Positions 1 through 7,253 of a stretch of DNA of 13,495 nt are shown piece after piece. Source of the DNA: Ectocarpus siliculosus. Its lineage: Eukaryota; Sar; Phaeophyceae; Ectocarpales; Ectocarpaceae. Under the pieces are notes generated by a model. It worked only from the letters and a program-made list of their open reading frames with translations. It was not told the DNA's origin and made no database searches. The stretch is taken from positions 1,951,270-1,964,764 of the forward strand of contig FN649728.1 in assembly GCA_000310025.1 (NCBI GenBank), given 5' to 3'. Each line of letters begins with the position of its first letter. Position 1 is the first letter of the stretch. The position numbers and the translations under genes are program-made.

Positions 1-29
1 GGGGGGGGGGGGGGGGGGGGGGGGGGGGG
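1..29. repeat. Poly-G homopolymer run at window start
   Basis: Twenty-nine consecutive G residues open the window. Such a run may be a real G-tract next to a contig edge or a sequencing artefact. The opposite end of the window has a CT/poly-C tract, so both edges are low-complexity, which fits contig ends or assembly breaks. Confidence 0.95.
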
Positions 30-429
30 TACTCATGCAAATGCATGCCGTAGAAGCATTGACCTCGCATTCCTACAATGCCGGGGCGGAGCGATATGCC
101 GGGTTGTTGCCGGCCGAAGCCGCGTTTCGCAAGGATGAGCCAGCGGATGACGAGATTTAGTGCTGTTCGAAGGATAGGTACCTTTGCTTCTGTTGTGTCA
201 CCACTGCAGGTAGACAGGCATCCAGATAACAGCTGTTCCGGCTTCCTCCGGCCCTCTGCTTCCTTAGAAAGGGTGCGTGGGTAGACTGCGGTTTCTCGCT
301 GCGCCTCCCCGTCTATTGCATTGCGTACCCTGCGAAGTTCGGAGATAGTACGAAACAAGACTCAGTAGCGAACCCCAAAATTGTTAGCTCTGTCGAAAGG
401 CGAAGCAATTGGTGAAGGATTACGCCAGG
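30..429. other. Upstream region without a recognised gene
   Basis: A reading frame of 68 codons lies at 78-284 on the + strand, starting at a true ATG, but its composition (Arg, Ser, Pro) shows no motif and no flanking splice evidence. The promoter and 5' UTR of the gene that begins near 430 should lie here. I see no convincing TATA element or other named site. Confidence 0.4.
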
Positions 430-804
430 ATGGACCGCGCGTTGCTATTAGTAAACCCCTTCAGGCTGCCCAGGGTCCATCCCACTCCTGTTTCCCTCTC
501 TCCTCCTTTGTACCCACCCGCCCTCTACCACAACGTTTGCCAAGCCGCTATACGCCAGTGCCGGTCATTGTTGTTGTTTTTGGCGCTGCTGCTGTTGATG
601 CCGTTGTTGATGATGTTTTGTACATGTCGCTCATTTTCTCCTCACCCCCCCTCCCCCTCCCATTCAGCGGAGCCGCTCGGAATCAACATCGCCGCGGAAA
701 GCTTCAACCAAAGCGGAGATACACCGTTCGGTCCCCTCGAGAGGCTCGGGGTCCCCGAACTGCAAGATGGTCTGCACGCCTTCGGAATCTACGCGAACGT
801 GGAG
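430..804 (+). CDS. Gene 1 exon 1: hydrophobic signal/anchor and start of extracellular region
   Basis: The frame is open from ATG 430 to the donor GAG|GTGAGG at 805. Residues about 48-67 form a Leu-rich hydrophobic block (SLLLFLALLLLMPLLMMF), followed by a Ser/Pro stretch and a hydrophilic region containing FNQSGDT and ending FGIYANVE. A very good acceptor (a long C/T tract ending CATTCAG) occurs at 661-667 in the same region. The true exon may therefore be only 668-804, with the upstream part intronic; in that case the signal peptide comes from an exon not identified. The part from 668 to 804 is the secure coding portion. Confidence 0.6.
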
Positions 805-2552
805 GTGAGGACCGAGGAGTGCCGTCGAGAGGCCAGACAGCCCTCTTGCTTGCGATCTCTTGTTTTCGCAGCTGCTTGTTCCTCCACACAAGGGGAAAGT
901 TGCGTGCCGATGGCTAGGTGTGTCTTCGTGTGTGGCAGTGCACATGCCCGTGGAAGCAACACGAGGAGAATTTGTTTTGTGGGTGCATGTGATCAGCTTC
1001 AAACGACACATGTTTGGAACTAGCTCATGTCTTTCTTGTTGTCGTTTTTTTTCGTCCTTTGGTTTCTTGGGAACTACAAAACGAGGCAGCTTCAATGGGT
1101 TTTCGTTTTGATTCGCCGGGTTTTTTCTTAGCTGAAAGCGTCCCAGGGAATAGACTCAGTGCCCTCGACACTAGGCGTCGAGCACACGTGCTATGGGTGG
1201 CTGGCGAACACTCAGTGGACGCTGGGGATAGTGCACGGACGGGCCTGCTTCACGTAACTCCGAGGGAAGGACTAGAAGAGATCCACTGCCGCCAGAGAAA
1301 CCAAATCCGAAAAGCAATAACAAGATGAAAATGGTTGTACGCACATGGAGAGATATACAGAGGGAAGATGAGGGTGCTGCAGCGGCAGCAAATAATATTT
1401 GTTGACCTCCGTTCCCTTCCTTTAGGGAAGCATTGAACAACCCAGGATACCCCTCCCGCCACGTGCTCGGGCGCTGAATTTCTTGCCGTGTGATAAACCC
1501 TCGTTCAGGCCGCGACGGTCTACTCCCTCTACACCGCGGACATGGAAAGGGTCTACCTCCGTCTCCGAGCCACCTTCAGAAACTCACTGCGGCTGCCGAT
1601 CAGCCCCTTCTCTAGCTCGACCTGTCAGGCGTTTTCGGACGTAGGGTACCGCGGGGACCGGGGGGAGGTGGAGATAGAGGTCCTGGAAGGCGCCCATCGC
1701 AGCCAACACTGACGCAGCTGCTGCGCTGGGATTTCCCCATTTTGTTTTTTTGGTGGGGCCGGAACGACTTACGGAGGGTAGAATGAACGTTTCCCACGCA
1801 GCAGGCAGCGAGGATATTTGGTGGCTGTGCGGCTGTGGGCGGCGGTGGAACCTCCTGGCCCGTGCGCCTCACGGCCGGTTGTTGGCATTGTTGGAAGGCA
1901 AGCATCATCATCACCCAGACGATGGCCTTGGCCGGGTGCTTCGTACCTGGGTGCATTCGTTCTGCTTGTTGTGGTTAGGGGCTGCTTGCACATCAGCAGC
2001 AGACAGACCAAGACTCATGAATGGTTGGAATGCTGTAAAGCTGAAGGCGCTTGCGGCTGCTGTGCTGCTCCCAAGTGTGAATGCGTGTGGTTGTTCCGGT
2101 TGAAGCTGGCGATAGACCGAGCCGTAGAGGCTGCCCAGATGGACGCAGGCGGGAGTGTTCCTATGGCTGTCTACAGACACCGCCCGCAGGAACCGGCACA
2201 TAATCCCCCGATGGTCAACGACGAGGTAGATTTCACTCCAGGGACAAGAAACAATTCTACCGACGGGGCCACCCCGATGGCACCTCCGCCATATAGCCAG
2301 CGGACTGCCCCATTTCCCTTCGTCCAGTTACTTTCTACTCGGTCGGCACGGTCCGGCCGACACGGTGCCGCTGCCACCCAAAAACCTCGCTCGGTTATTG
2401 TGTTTTTTCCAAACGGCCGCGAAGAAATTAATTTCACGGAATTCAACATTTTGCTGGGATGCGGTGGGCCGTTGTCGCATGCCGCCTCGTCCCCACGCCT
2501 CACGCCAGGGGCCATCACAACCGCGCCAAAACATGGGTCCAGCCTGCTGTAA
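430..2552 (+). CDS. Multi-exon gene for a putative secreted or single-pass membrane protein (unknown family)
   Basis: Proposed exons are 430-804, 1132-1253, 1426-1462, 1509-1667 (or to the stop at 1710-1712) and 1809-2552. With these junctions the phases agree throughout: 804 ends on a codon boundary, 1253 carries two bases completed by the first base of 1426, and 1462 and 1667 end on codon boundaries. The protein would have a strongly hydrophobic segment near residues 48-67 (signal peptide or anchor), an extracellular part with an N-glycosylation sequon (NQS) and a few Cys, a hydrophobic stretch (YLGAFVLLVVV), a Cys-rich juxtamembrane run and a hydrophilic tail with a PPPY motif. PPxY motifs are known ligands of WW domains; that role here is inference. 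The family is not recognised. The start is uncertain because the hydrophobic segment sits unusually far from ATG 430, so translation could begin in an unseen upstream exon spliced at 668. The 1667/1809 junction is the weakest. Confidence 0.5.
1132..1253 (+). CDS. Gene 1 exon 2
   Basis: The acceptor is a T-rich tract ending TTCTTAG at 1131 and the donor is GTAACT at 1254. The 122-bp exon continues in phase from exon 1 and reads as ordinary protein with two Cys (in THTCYGW-like context and RACF). No domain is recognised. Without splicing the frame would stop at TAA 1255-1257, directly over the donor, which supports an exon end there. Confidence 0.6.
1426..1462 (+). CDS. Gene 1 exon 3 (micro-exon)
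   Basis: This 37-bp exon follows a strong pyrimidine-tract acceptor (CTTCCTTTAG, ending 1425). It encodes about twelve residues, EALNNPGYPSRH, after completing a split Thr codon. The donor GTGCTC at 1463 is weak. The phase fits both neighbours exactly, which is the main support. If wrong, exon 2 or exon 4 must use another boundary, because they are out of phase with each other without it. Confidence 0.45.
1509..1712 (+). CDS. Gene 1 exon 4: extracellular segment
   Basis: The acceptor is CTCGTTCAG ending at 1508. The frame runs from 1509 to the TGA at 1710-1712 and looks strongly coding: mixed polar and hydrophobic residues, YSLYTADMERVYLRLRATF near the start, a single Cys in SSTCQAF, and an acidic EVEIEVLEGAH near the end. 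A donor GAG|GTGGAG at 1668 would end the exon on a codon boundary and join it to a frame-compatible acceptor at 1808. Otherwise the TGA ends a shorter protein and the exon at 1809-2552 belongs to something else. Confidence 0.6.
   Translation, partial: AATVYSLYTADMERVYLRLRATFRNSLRLPISPFSSSTCQAFSDVGYRGDRGEVEIEVLEGAHRSQH
1809..2552 (+). CDS. Gene 1 last exon: hydrophobic segment, Cys-rich run and PPPY tail
   Basis: One frame stays open for about 770 bases (1782-2549) and closes with TAA at 2550-2552. It contains a hydrophobic stretch (YLGAFVLLVVVRGCLHI, coded near 1950-2000) and then a basic/Cys-rich segment (ECCKAEGACGCC, KCEC). A polar tail follows with acidic patches, a sequon (NNST) and the proline-rich motif APPPYSQ. 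This fits a membrane span with palmitoylatable Cys and a WW-binding PPxY tail, by analogy only. The start at 1809 (after GGCAG) is a phase-based choice; an acceptor at 1918 (TCACCCAG) is an alternative. In another frame ATG 2017 begins a short peptide that resembles a signal peptide; see findings. Confidence 0.55.
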   Translation, partial: RGYLVAVRLWAAVEPPGPCASRPVVGIVGRQASSSPRRWPWPGASYLGAFVLLVVVRGCLHISSRQTKTHEWLECCKAEGACGCCAAPKCECVWLFRLKLAIDRAVEAAQMDAGGSVPMAVYRHRPQEPAHNPPMVNDEVDFTPGTRNNSTDGATPMAPPPYSQRTAPFPFVQLLSTRSARSGRHGAAATQKPRSVIVFFPNGREEINFTEFNILLGCGGPLSHAASSPRLTPGAITTAPKHGSSLL

Positions 2553-2596
2553 TGACCCTAACCCTGTGATGCCCTTGCCCTGAGAGTCTGTTCTGA
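2553..2596. other. Short spacer after gene 1
   Basis: About 44 bases separate the gene 1 stop from the start of the repeat array. No canonical AATAAA signal is present, so any 3' UTR would run into the repeat. Confidence 0.3.
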
Positions 2597-2726
2597 AGCT
2601 TTAGCTTCAGTCTCATATTTCAATATCCGTGGGTGGGTGGAACTTTTATTCGCATACCCCACCCCTTGCCCCACCCGGTCTCAAATGCTGATCTCGAGCT
2701 ACAGTGCAAATCTCGTGGCGTCCCAA

Positions 2727-2772
2727 GTATGGTTCGGTAGGGAATCGCAAACCATGACCCCTCCCCGAGTTT
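2727..2772 (+). repeat. 46-bp conserved core, copy A
   Basis: It starts GTATGGTTCGGTAGGG, passes through CGCAAACCATGACC and ends CCCCGAGTTT. It is preceded by GTGCAAATCTCGTGGCG. The arms ATGGTT and AACCAT could pair. The same 46 positions recur without gaps at 4200, 5223 and 5448. Confidence 0.85.
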
Positions 2773-3099
2773 CAGCAGCTTCCACTTCCGCCGACCCGAC
2801 TCGGCCTTGAATGTTCCTTGTCTGTTTCGCCATAGAAACGGCCGGTTGAACAGCGAAAGAGGGTCCTGCGTGCTGCGCGCCACAATTTGTTTTTGTTCTT
2901 CCTGAGTGACCATGCTGCTGTTGCTGAATTGCTTCAGACAAGGTTGTAGGCTATCGTGTCTGTCGCTTTGGGGTGCACGCGTCGCGTAGTAGGCGATGCG
3001 CGTCGCTTACTTTGTCGCCCGTTGTGTCGTTATACAAAAGCACCAACAGCACAACAGTTGAGACAGACAACAACAGGCCTTTTTTCTCTCTTACTGCAC

Positions 3100-3158
3100 A
3101 TGCATGGGTGGTATGCATCGTTTAGTCTAAGCGGCGTATGCATGGGTGGCATTCATCG
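3100..3158 (+). repeat. Short direct repeat, period 38 bp
   Basis: ATGCATGGGTGG occurs at 3100 and 3138, each followed by a near-identical nine bases (TATGCATCG and CATTCATCG). It lies in the part of unit 1 that unit 2 lacks. Confidence 0.75.
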
Positions 3159-3306
3159 AGTAAGGGTGTTGATGATTTTTGAGTCTGCTGCGTAGTCAGT
3201 CGTAACTTGAGCAATAAGGTAGATGGCAGCACAATCTTATTTACAACAGAAAGTGAGGAATGACAACCAACAGTCTGCTGCTCTGTGCAACGGTGCACAT
3301 CTATCG

Positions 3307-3326
3307 CGGACGGACTAGTTCGTCCG
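3307..3326. repeat. Near-perfect 20-bp palindrome
   Basis: CGGACGGACTAGTTCGTCCG is self-complementary except for one symmetric G/T pair, which would be a G-U wobble in RNA. The second repeat unit has the same two arms near 4528-4563, but they are separated by unrelated bases. Confidence 0.7.
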
Positions 3327-4199
3327 TGTAGTCATGTTTTTTGTTCTCACTTCGTCACAGAAGGATGAAAGTCCGCACTACTCTAGTCTAGTTCCAACTC
3401 GGCGACTTGTGGTTGTTGTGCCTGTTGTTGCTGAGCCCACTTCGAATACCGCCGTTCGGTACAGATGTCTGACAGCCTGCGGTGGGCCAAAGGGACGAGA
3501 GTGAGTGAGTGTCTTCTCGAGAGTGAATGCCGTGTCTTCTCTCCCCTCTCTCCTTTTAGTCTACCTGTCTCTCTCTCTCGCCTTTCGCCGGTGGGGTCCC
3601 AACAATATCGAACTACGTCAACCGCAGTGGTTTCGCATCTTGCTGAGTAAGAGACTACCCGTGCACCGGGCTGCTGCATGAGAGGCGATGTGCGCTACCT
3701 GTTTTATGTCAAGCAATGGACTTGGGGCCCTACCTAATGCTGGACATGCAGTGCTATATGTGACATGTTCCAGCGGCCCAGAGCGAGCGACCACCACGGT
3801 GGGTTTTCTATTCTTCTTTTGCCTCCTCCCTCAAGCCTGTCGCGCCTGGTTCACTTGTCTATGATCTTCTTTTTATCTTTTTTGATGCTTTCTTTGTTTG
3901 TTGGGGTCCCCCAGCCACCCGCCCACCATTATTTTTTGTTGGGAGGGGTGTTTACTTGCCATGTTCATGACTGGGCCCCGGACTTTTTACTCGCACCCCG
4001 TCCATTCCACTTGTCAGCACACCATCACATCCTTTGTACCATGCCCACCGACACATCTAAGGCTTGGGGAATTTTGAAGGTTTAGCTTCAGTCTCATCGT
4101 TCAATATCCGTGGAAGTTTCATTCGCATGCCCCACCCCTTGCCCGACCCGGTCTAATGTGCTGATTTCGAGCTACAGTGCAAATCTCGTGGCGCCTCGA

Positions 4200-4245
4200 G
4201 TATGGTTCGGTGTGGAATCGCAAGTCATGAGCCGTCCCCTAGTTT
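4200..4245 (+). repeat. 46-bp conserved core, copy B
   Basis: It aligns with copy A base for base without indels, with several substitutions (for example TGTGG for TAGGG, and AAGTCATGAG for AAACCATGAC). It has the same upstream flank GTGCAAATCTCGTGGCG and the same downstream GCTTCCGCCTCC-type flank as the other copies. Confidence 0.85.
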
Positions 4246-5222
4246 GAGCGGCTTCCGCCTCCTGTGGCCGGCAAGAGTCGGCCTTGACTGTTCCTTGCCT
4301 GTTTCGCCATGGAAAAGGCCGGTTGAACATCGAAAGAGGGTCCTGCGTGCTGCGCGCCACATTTTGTTTTTTTTTGCGTTTGTTCTTGAGTGACCATTGT
4401 ACACATGCGGCTGCTGCTGCGGTTTCTGCTGTTATGGTCGGAATGTGCTGCAATGGTCGAACGGTTATCGTAGTCAGGTTTGACAACAGTCTGCTCGTTC
4501 GTATAGCGGTAGCGGTGCGCATCTATCGCGACGGCAGGCGTATTGAGATAATAGTTCGTCCGTCGTGCTTCTAGTCTACAGAGTAAGAGACAGATAGTCG
4601 TGTTCTTCTTTGTTGCCACTTCATACCAGAAAACAAAGAAACTCTCGGCCAACTTACCGTATCTCCACAGCAGTTCGGAAACGACGACTATTTTTATTTT
4701 GTCGTGTTTGTTGTTGCTGAGCGCACATCGGATGTCGCCGTTCGTTACACGTGTTCAAGCCTGCGGTGGGCCAGAGGGATGAGAGTGAGTTTCTTCTCGA
4801 CGAGAGTTCATGCCTTGTCTTCTCGAGTCTCTCTTCCTTTAGTCTACCTCTCTCTCTCTGTTGCATTTTCGCCGTTAGGGTCCCAAAAACATCGAACGTC
4901 AACGGCAATCGTTTTGCGTCTTGCTGTTTATTAGGCTACCCGTGTACCCGGCTGTTGCATGTGAGGCAATGGGCGCCGCCTCTTTCCGTCAAGCAATGCG
5001 CATGGCCCCTACGGTTCGCCGCACATGCAGTGCTGTGTGACAGCTTCCAGCGGTTCAGAGCGTCGACGGTGTTTTTCGCCGGTAGAGCCCCAGAACAACG
5101 CGAACCCCGCGACTGTTTCATTGTTTTGGGGTCCCCCACTCACCCACTCATCCATGAATTTCAGCAGTTTTCGTTGGGGGGATGTTTTTCTTGTCATGTC
5201 CATGACGTGGTGCCCCGAACGA

Positions 5223-5268
5223 GTATGGTTCGGTAGGGACTCGCAAACCATGACCCCTCCCCGAGTTT
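5223..5268 (+). repeat. 46-bp conserved core, copy C
   Basis: It is nearly identical to copy A, with one clear change near GGGACTCGC. Its upstream flank differs (CATGACGTGGTGCCCC), because the unit that should precede it is truncated. Downstream it keeps the CTTCGGCCTCCTG flank and a degenerate GGCCGGTTGAA block. Confidence 0.85.
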
Positions 5269-5447
5269 GAGCATCAGCTTCGGCCTCCTGTGACGGACAA
5301 GAAGACCGGAAATTGTCTCGCCATCCAAACAACAGTTGGCCGGTTGAAACAAATAGGGTCCGGTCCGCCGAAGGTTTTGTTTTTATGTTTCCCTGCCGAC
5401 AAATAGCCTCGGCTACGGCAGTGCAAATAAATCTCATGGCGCCTCAA

Positions 5448-5493
5448 GTACGGTTCCGTAGGGAATTGCAAATCACGACCTCTCCCCGACTTT
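5448..5493 (+). repeat. 46-bp conserved core, copy D
   Basis: This is the most diverged copy (GTACGGTTCCGTAGGG, CAAATCACGACC, CCCCGACTTT) but still exactly 46 bp. It is preceded by GTGCAAATAAATCTCATGGCG and followed by CTTCCACCTCCTGCGGCGG. It starts only 225 bp after copy C. Confidence 0.8.
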
Positions 5494-5640
5494 GAGTATA
5501 GCTTCCACCTCCTGCGGCGGATAAGACCGACGTCAAATCGTAGATTTTGTCTGTCTGTGTCGCCATGTCGTCACCATCCACGAACAGCAGTTGGAGAGTC
5601 ACAACAAAGAGCGTCCGCTTCGCCACCAAGAAAACAGTTT

Positions 5641-5967
5641 TTTTTCGATTCTGATGCAACCACAGCTAATAATGTTAGTCCACGACGATGAGGATGTCAA
5701 ACGATAGGTTTGTTTCGGAAAGCTATCGGTGCCAACGCCGCCCGGCCACGATTTCTGCTGCTGTGGAGTAATCGAGCTTTGAAAATTAAAAATTGTTCAG
5801 GGGATGGATGTGATATCTTATGCCATCTACTCTGTGTATAGAACTCTTTGTCGTGCTCGGTGGGCGAGCGTGTCGCGGTGTGCGCCCTCGACTTTAATTA
5901 CGGCTAAAAAATTCGAAAGCTTCAGACAGGCAACGCGACGATACTCGTCGAGTTGCTATCACAATAG
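5641..5967. other. Region without a recognised gene
   Basis: This stretch follows the repeat array and has local A/T-rich patches. A + strand frame starting at ATG 5804 runs to a TAG at 6248-6250 and overlaps the remnant below, but its first part is Arg/Ser-rich with no motif. I see no RNA gene or regulatory element here. Confidence 0.3.
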
Positions 5968-6475
5968 GAAACTGCGCCATTCAACAACATCGTCGGGGAA
6001 CACTGGCAACATGCTTCTCCCGAGTGCCACATTAATTTCAACACGCGTCAGCTGCTGTCCGTATCTCCAAACTCTTTGGCCCGCGCCCATTTGCACGCCC
6101 CCCTCCGCTTGTCTACACCCAAAGAGAATATTTGTCCTCCGGGTACGACGCGTGTGTGCGCCAAGAGCAACGCCGGCAATGTGCCGAGCAAAAGGGTTTC
6201 TTTTCAAAGTTGGAGATAGCCGTCAAGGAGCAAATTGGCCGCTACAGTAGTGTGTTAGTGGCACCCCATCCCGCGCGCGGGCAGGCCGTGCGTGCGCCAG
6301 CCCGAAAGTAGACGGCATCACCGTCGACGAACAGCAGCAACGCAAACGGTTTAAGGTGATTCAGACCGCGCGGATGCTGGAGAATTTCACCGGGGGATTG
6401 CGGCGTAGAACAGTTTCTAGTCTACAGCAGATAGGTGCATCATATTTGGACCATTCGCTGTCAAACAATGATGTG
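5968..6475 (+). pseudogene. Frameshifted coding remnant, family unknown
   Basis: Three + frames take over from one another. The first is 5968-6216 (contains NNIVGEHWQHASPECHINF). The second is 6036-6308 (contains REYLSSGYDACVRQEQ, and FFSKLEIAVKEQIGRY). The third is 6251-6475 (contains VDGITVDEQQQRKRF, then KVIQTARMLENFTGG). The last two have charged, helix-like composition typical of real protein. They would join smoothly if one base had been lost beside the TAG at 6309-6311. The first join is less certain. I do not recognise the family; a dead mobile-element or host gene fragment are both possible. Splicing could explain part of it, but the gaps are too short for introns. Confidence 0.4.
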
Positions 6476-6922
6476 TAGACGCGACGGTGCAGAGAGATTT
6501 GACCCAAGTCAGTCAAGTCAAAATAGATTATGAGCTACTGGATACAATGGGAACATCCACATTCATTTGATTGGTTAAATCTATCGCCATGATGCGAGTT
6601 GTCCACCCAATCTGTGTAAGATGGATGGCTGTCACGAGAAGCAGCACATGGATCGTGCGCTATCGTGCGTAGTAATTCCGCCGCATGTCCTCGAACCGGT
6701 CGTAATTATGCCGCACAAAATGAAGCAAGCAGCAAGCACCACGCGGTCTGCTGCTAGCACACGATGTCGTAACGACGCCAGCATTCGCCCCCCCAAAAGT
6801 ATCATCTCCGGGTGTCCTCCTTTCATACTGGGTGCTTTTGGTGCGAAGGCTAACCGTCTTCTGACAAAAACCGCACCTCTGAACATAGACTAATGCTATA
6901 GTCTATGCACCGGAAGAACTGA
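6476..6922. other. Spacer between the remnant and gene 2
   Basis: Frames are open on both strands at about 6621-6893, which makes neither convincing. The + frame has a true ATG at 6621 and 90 codons, with no recognisable motif. A perfect hairpin sits at 6884-6907. The promoter or upstream exons of gene 2 may lie here, but I could not locate them. Confidence 0.3.
6884..6907. repeat. Perfect inverted repeat, 9-bp arms
   Basis: The arms CATAGACTA (6884-6892) and TAGTCTATG (6899-6907) are exactly complementary, with a 6-base loop. It lies 16 bases before the first possible coding base of gene 2. Confidence 0.75.
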
Positions 6923-7253
6923 AGGCGGTCCGTTGGGTTGTCCGAATCGCCACCGGAAGTGACTGGACGAATGTGCGTTTATGAGTGCCGGCATCCGCTT
7001 TGGGGGGGATCAGGGACCTGCACGAACGACGATGAACCAACATGCTTGTGTGATGCGGGATACGCTGTGATGGATGCCCTGGGATTTCCCAGCTGCGTGC
7101 GTGCTCTCAGCAAAATATATTGGGCGCTTTCGGTGGCGGCGGCGGCAATGGTCGTGTTCATCCTTTGGCATGCGGAAAAGGATCGCCATCTTTCCGCGGC
7201 TACTCGGGCCACTCGGCGAGCCAACCTTCGAAAGCGAGTGGTTATGTTCGCAG
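6923..7253 (+). CDS. Gene 2 exon: EGF-like module and first membrane span
   Basis: The frame is open from 6923, the first ATG is at 6971, and the donor GCAG|GTGACC is at 7254. Counting from that Met, Cys lie at 2, 6, 17, 25, 27 and 42. The C-x-C-x2-G-Y pattern (CLCDAGY) and the final Cys after a Gly are typical of EGF-like domains, which fold by three disulfides outside the cell. Residues about 49-66 (IYWALSVAAAAMVVFILW) form a membrane helix. It is followed by an Arg/Lys-rich loop (RATRRANLRKR), so the orientation is EGF outside and basic loop inside. With no signal peptide in view, an upstream exon is likely, perhaps entering at 6925 or 6960. Confidence 0.65.

Larger units (their letters stand above)
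2597..5640. repeat. Decayed tandem array of a ~1.1-1.5 kb unit, with two truncated units
   Basis: Unit 1 (about 2597-4076) and unit 2 (about 4077-5220) match along most of their length. Both start with TTTAGCTTCAGTCTCAT (2601 and 4081) and share the block with GTGCTGCGCGCCACA (near 2870 and 4347). Both then have a block starting TTGTTGCTGAGC and containing GCCTGCGGTGGGCCA (near 3425 and 4710). They end with GGGGTCCC followed by a G-rich run and a CATGxxCATGAC motif (near 3903 and 5130). Unit 2 lacks roughly 250 bp present at about 3000-3240 of unit 1 and the last part near 4000-4076. Two further truncated copies follow at about 5200-5395 and 5425-5640. No long frame is kept in both copies on either strand, so the unit is probably non-coding or long dead. 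Confidence 0.8.

Noticed and set aside
381-917. Long + strand frame overlapping gene 1 exon 1
   Set aside because: It is an Arg/Pro-rich shadow frame running across the supported donor at 805; the other frame has the sensible protein and splice sites.
2727-2772. The 46-bp core as a tRNA B-box or tRNA-derived element
   Set aside because: GGTTCGGTAGGG does not match the B-box pattern, and no cloverleaf can be drawn around it.
2620-2913. Minus-strand frame in repeat unit 1 as a transposon gene
   Set aside because: The matching region of unit 2 reads through different frames and ends, so no protein is conserved between copies.
6621-6893. 90-codon + strand frame with true ATG
   Set aside because: The opposite strand is open over nearly the same span, and there is no motif or splice support; kept only as a note on the spacer.
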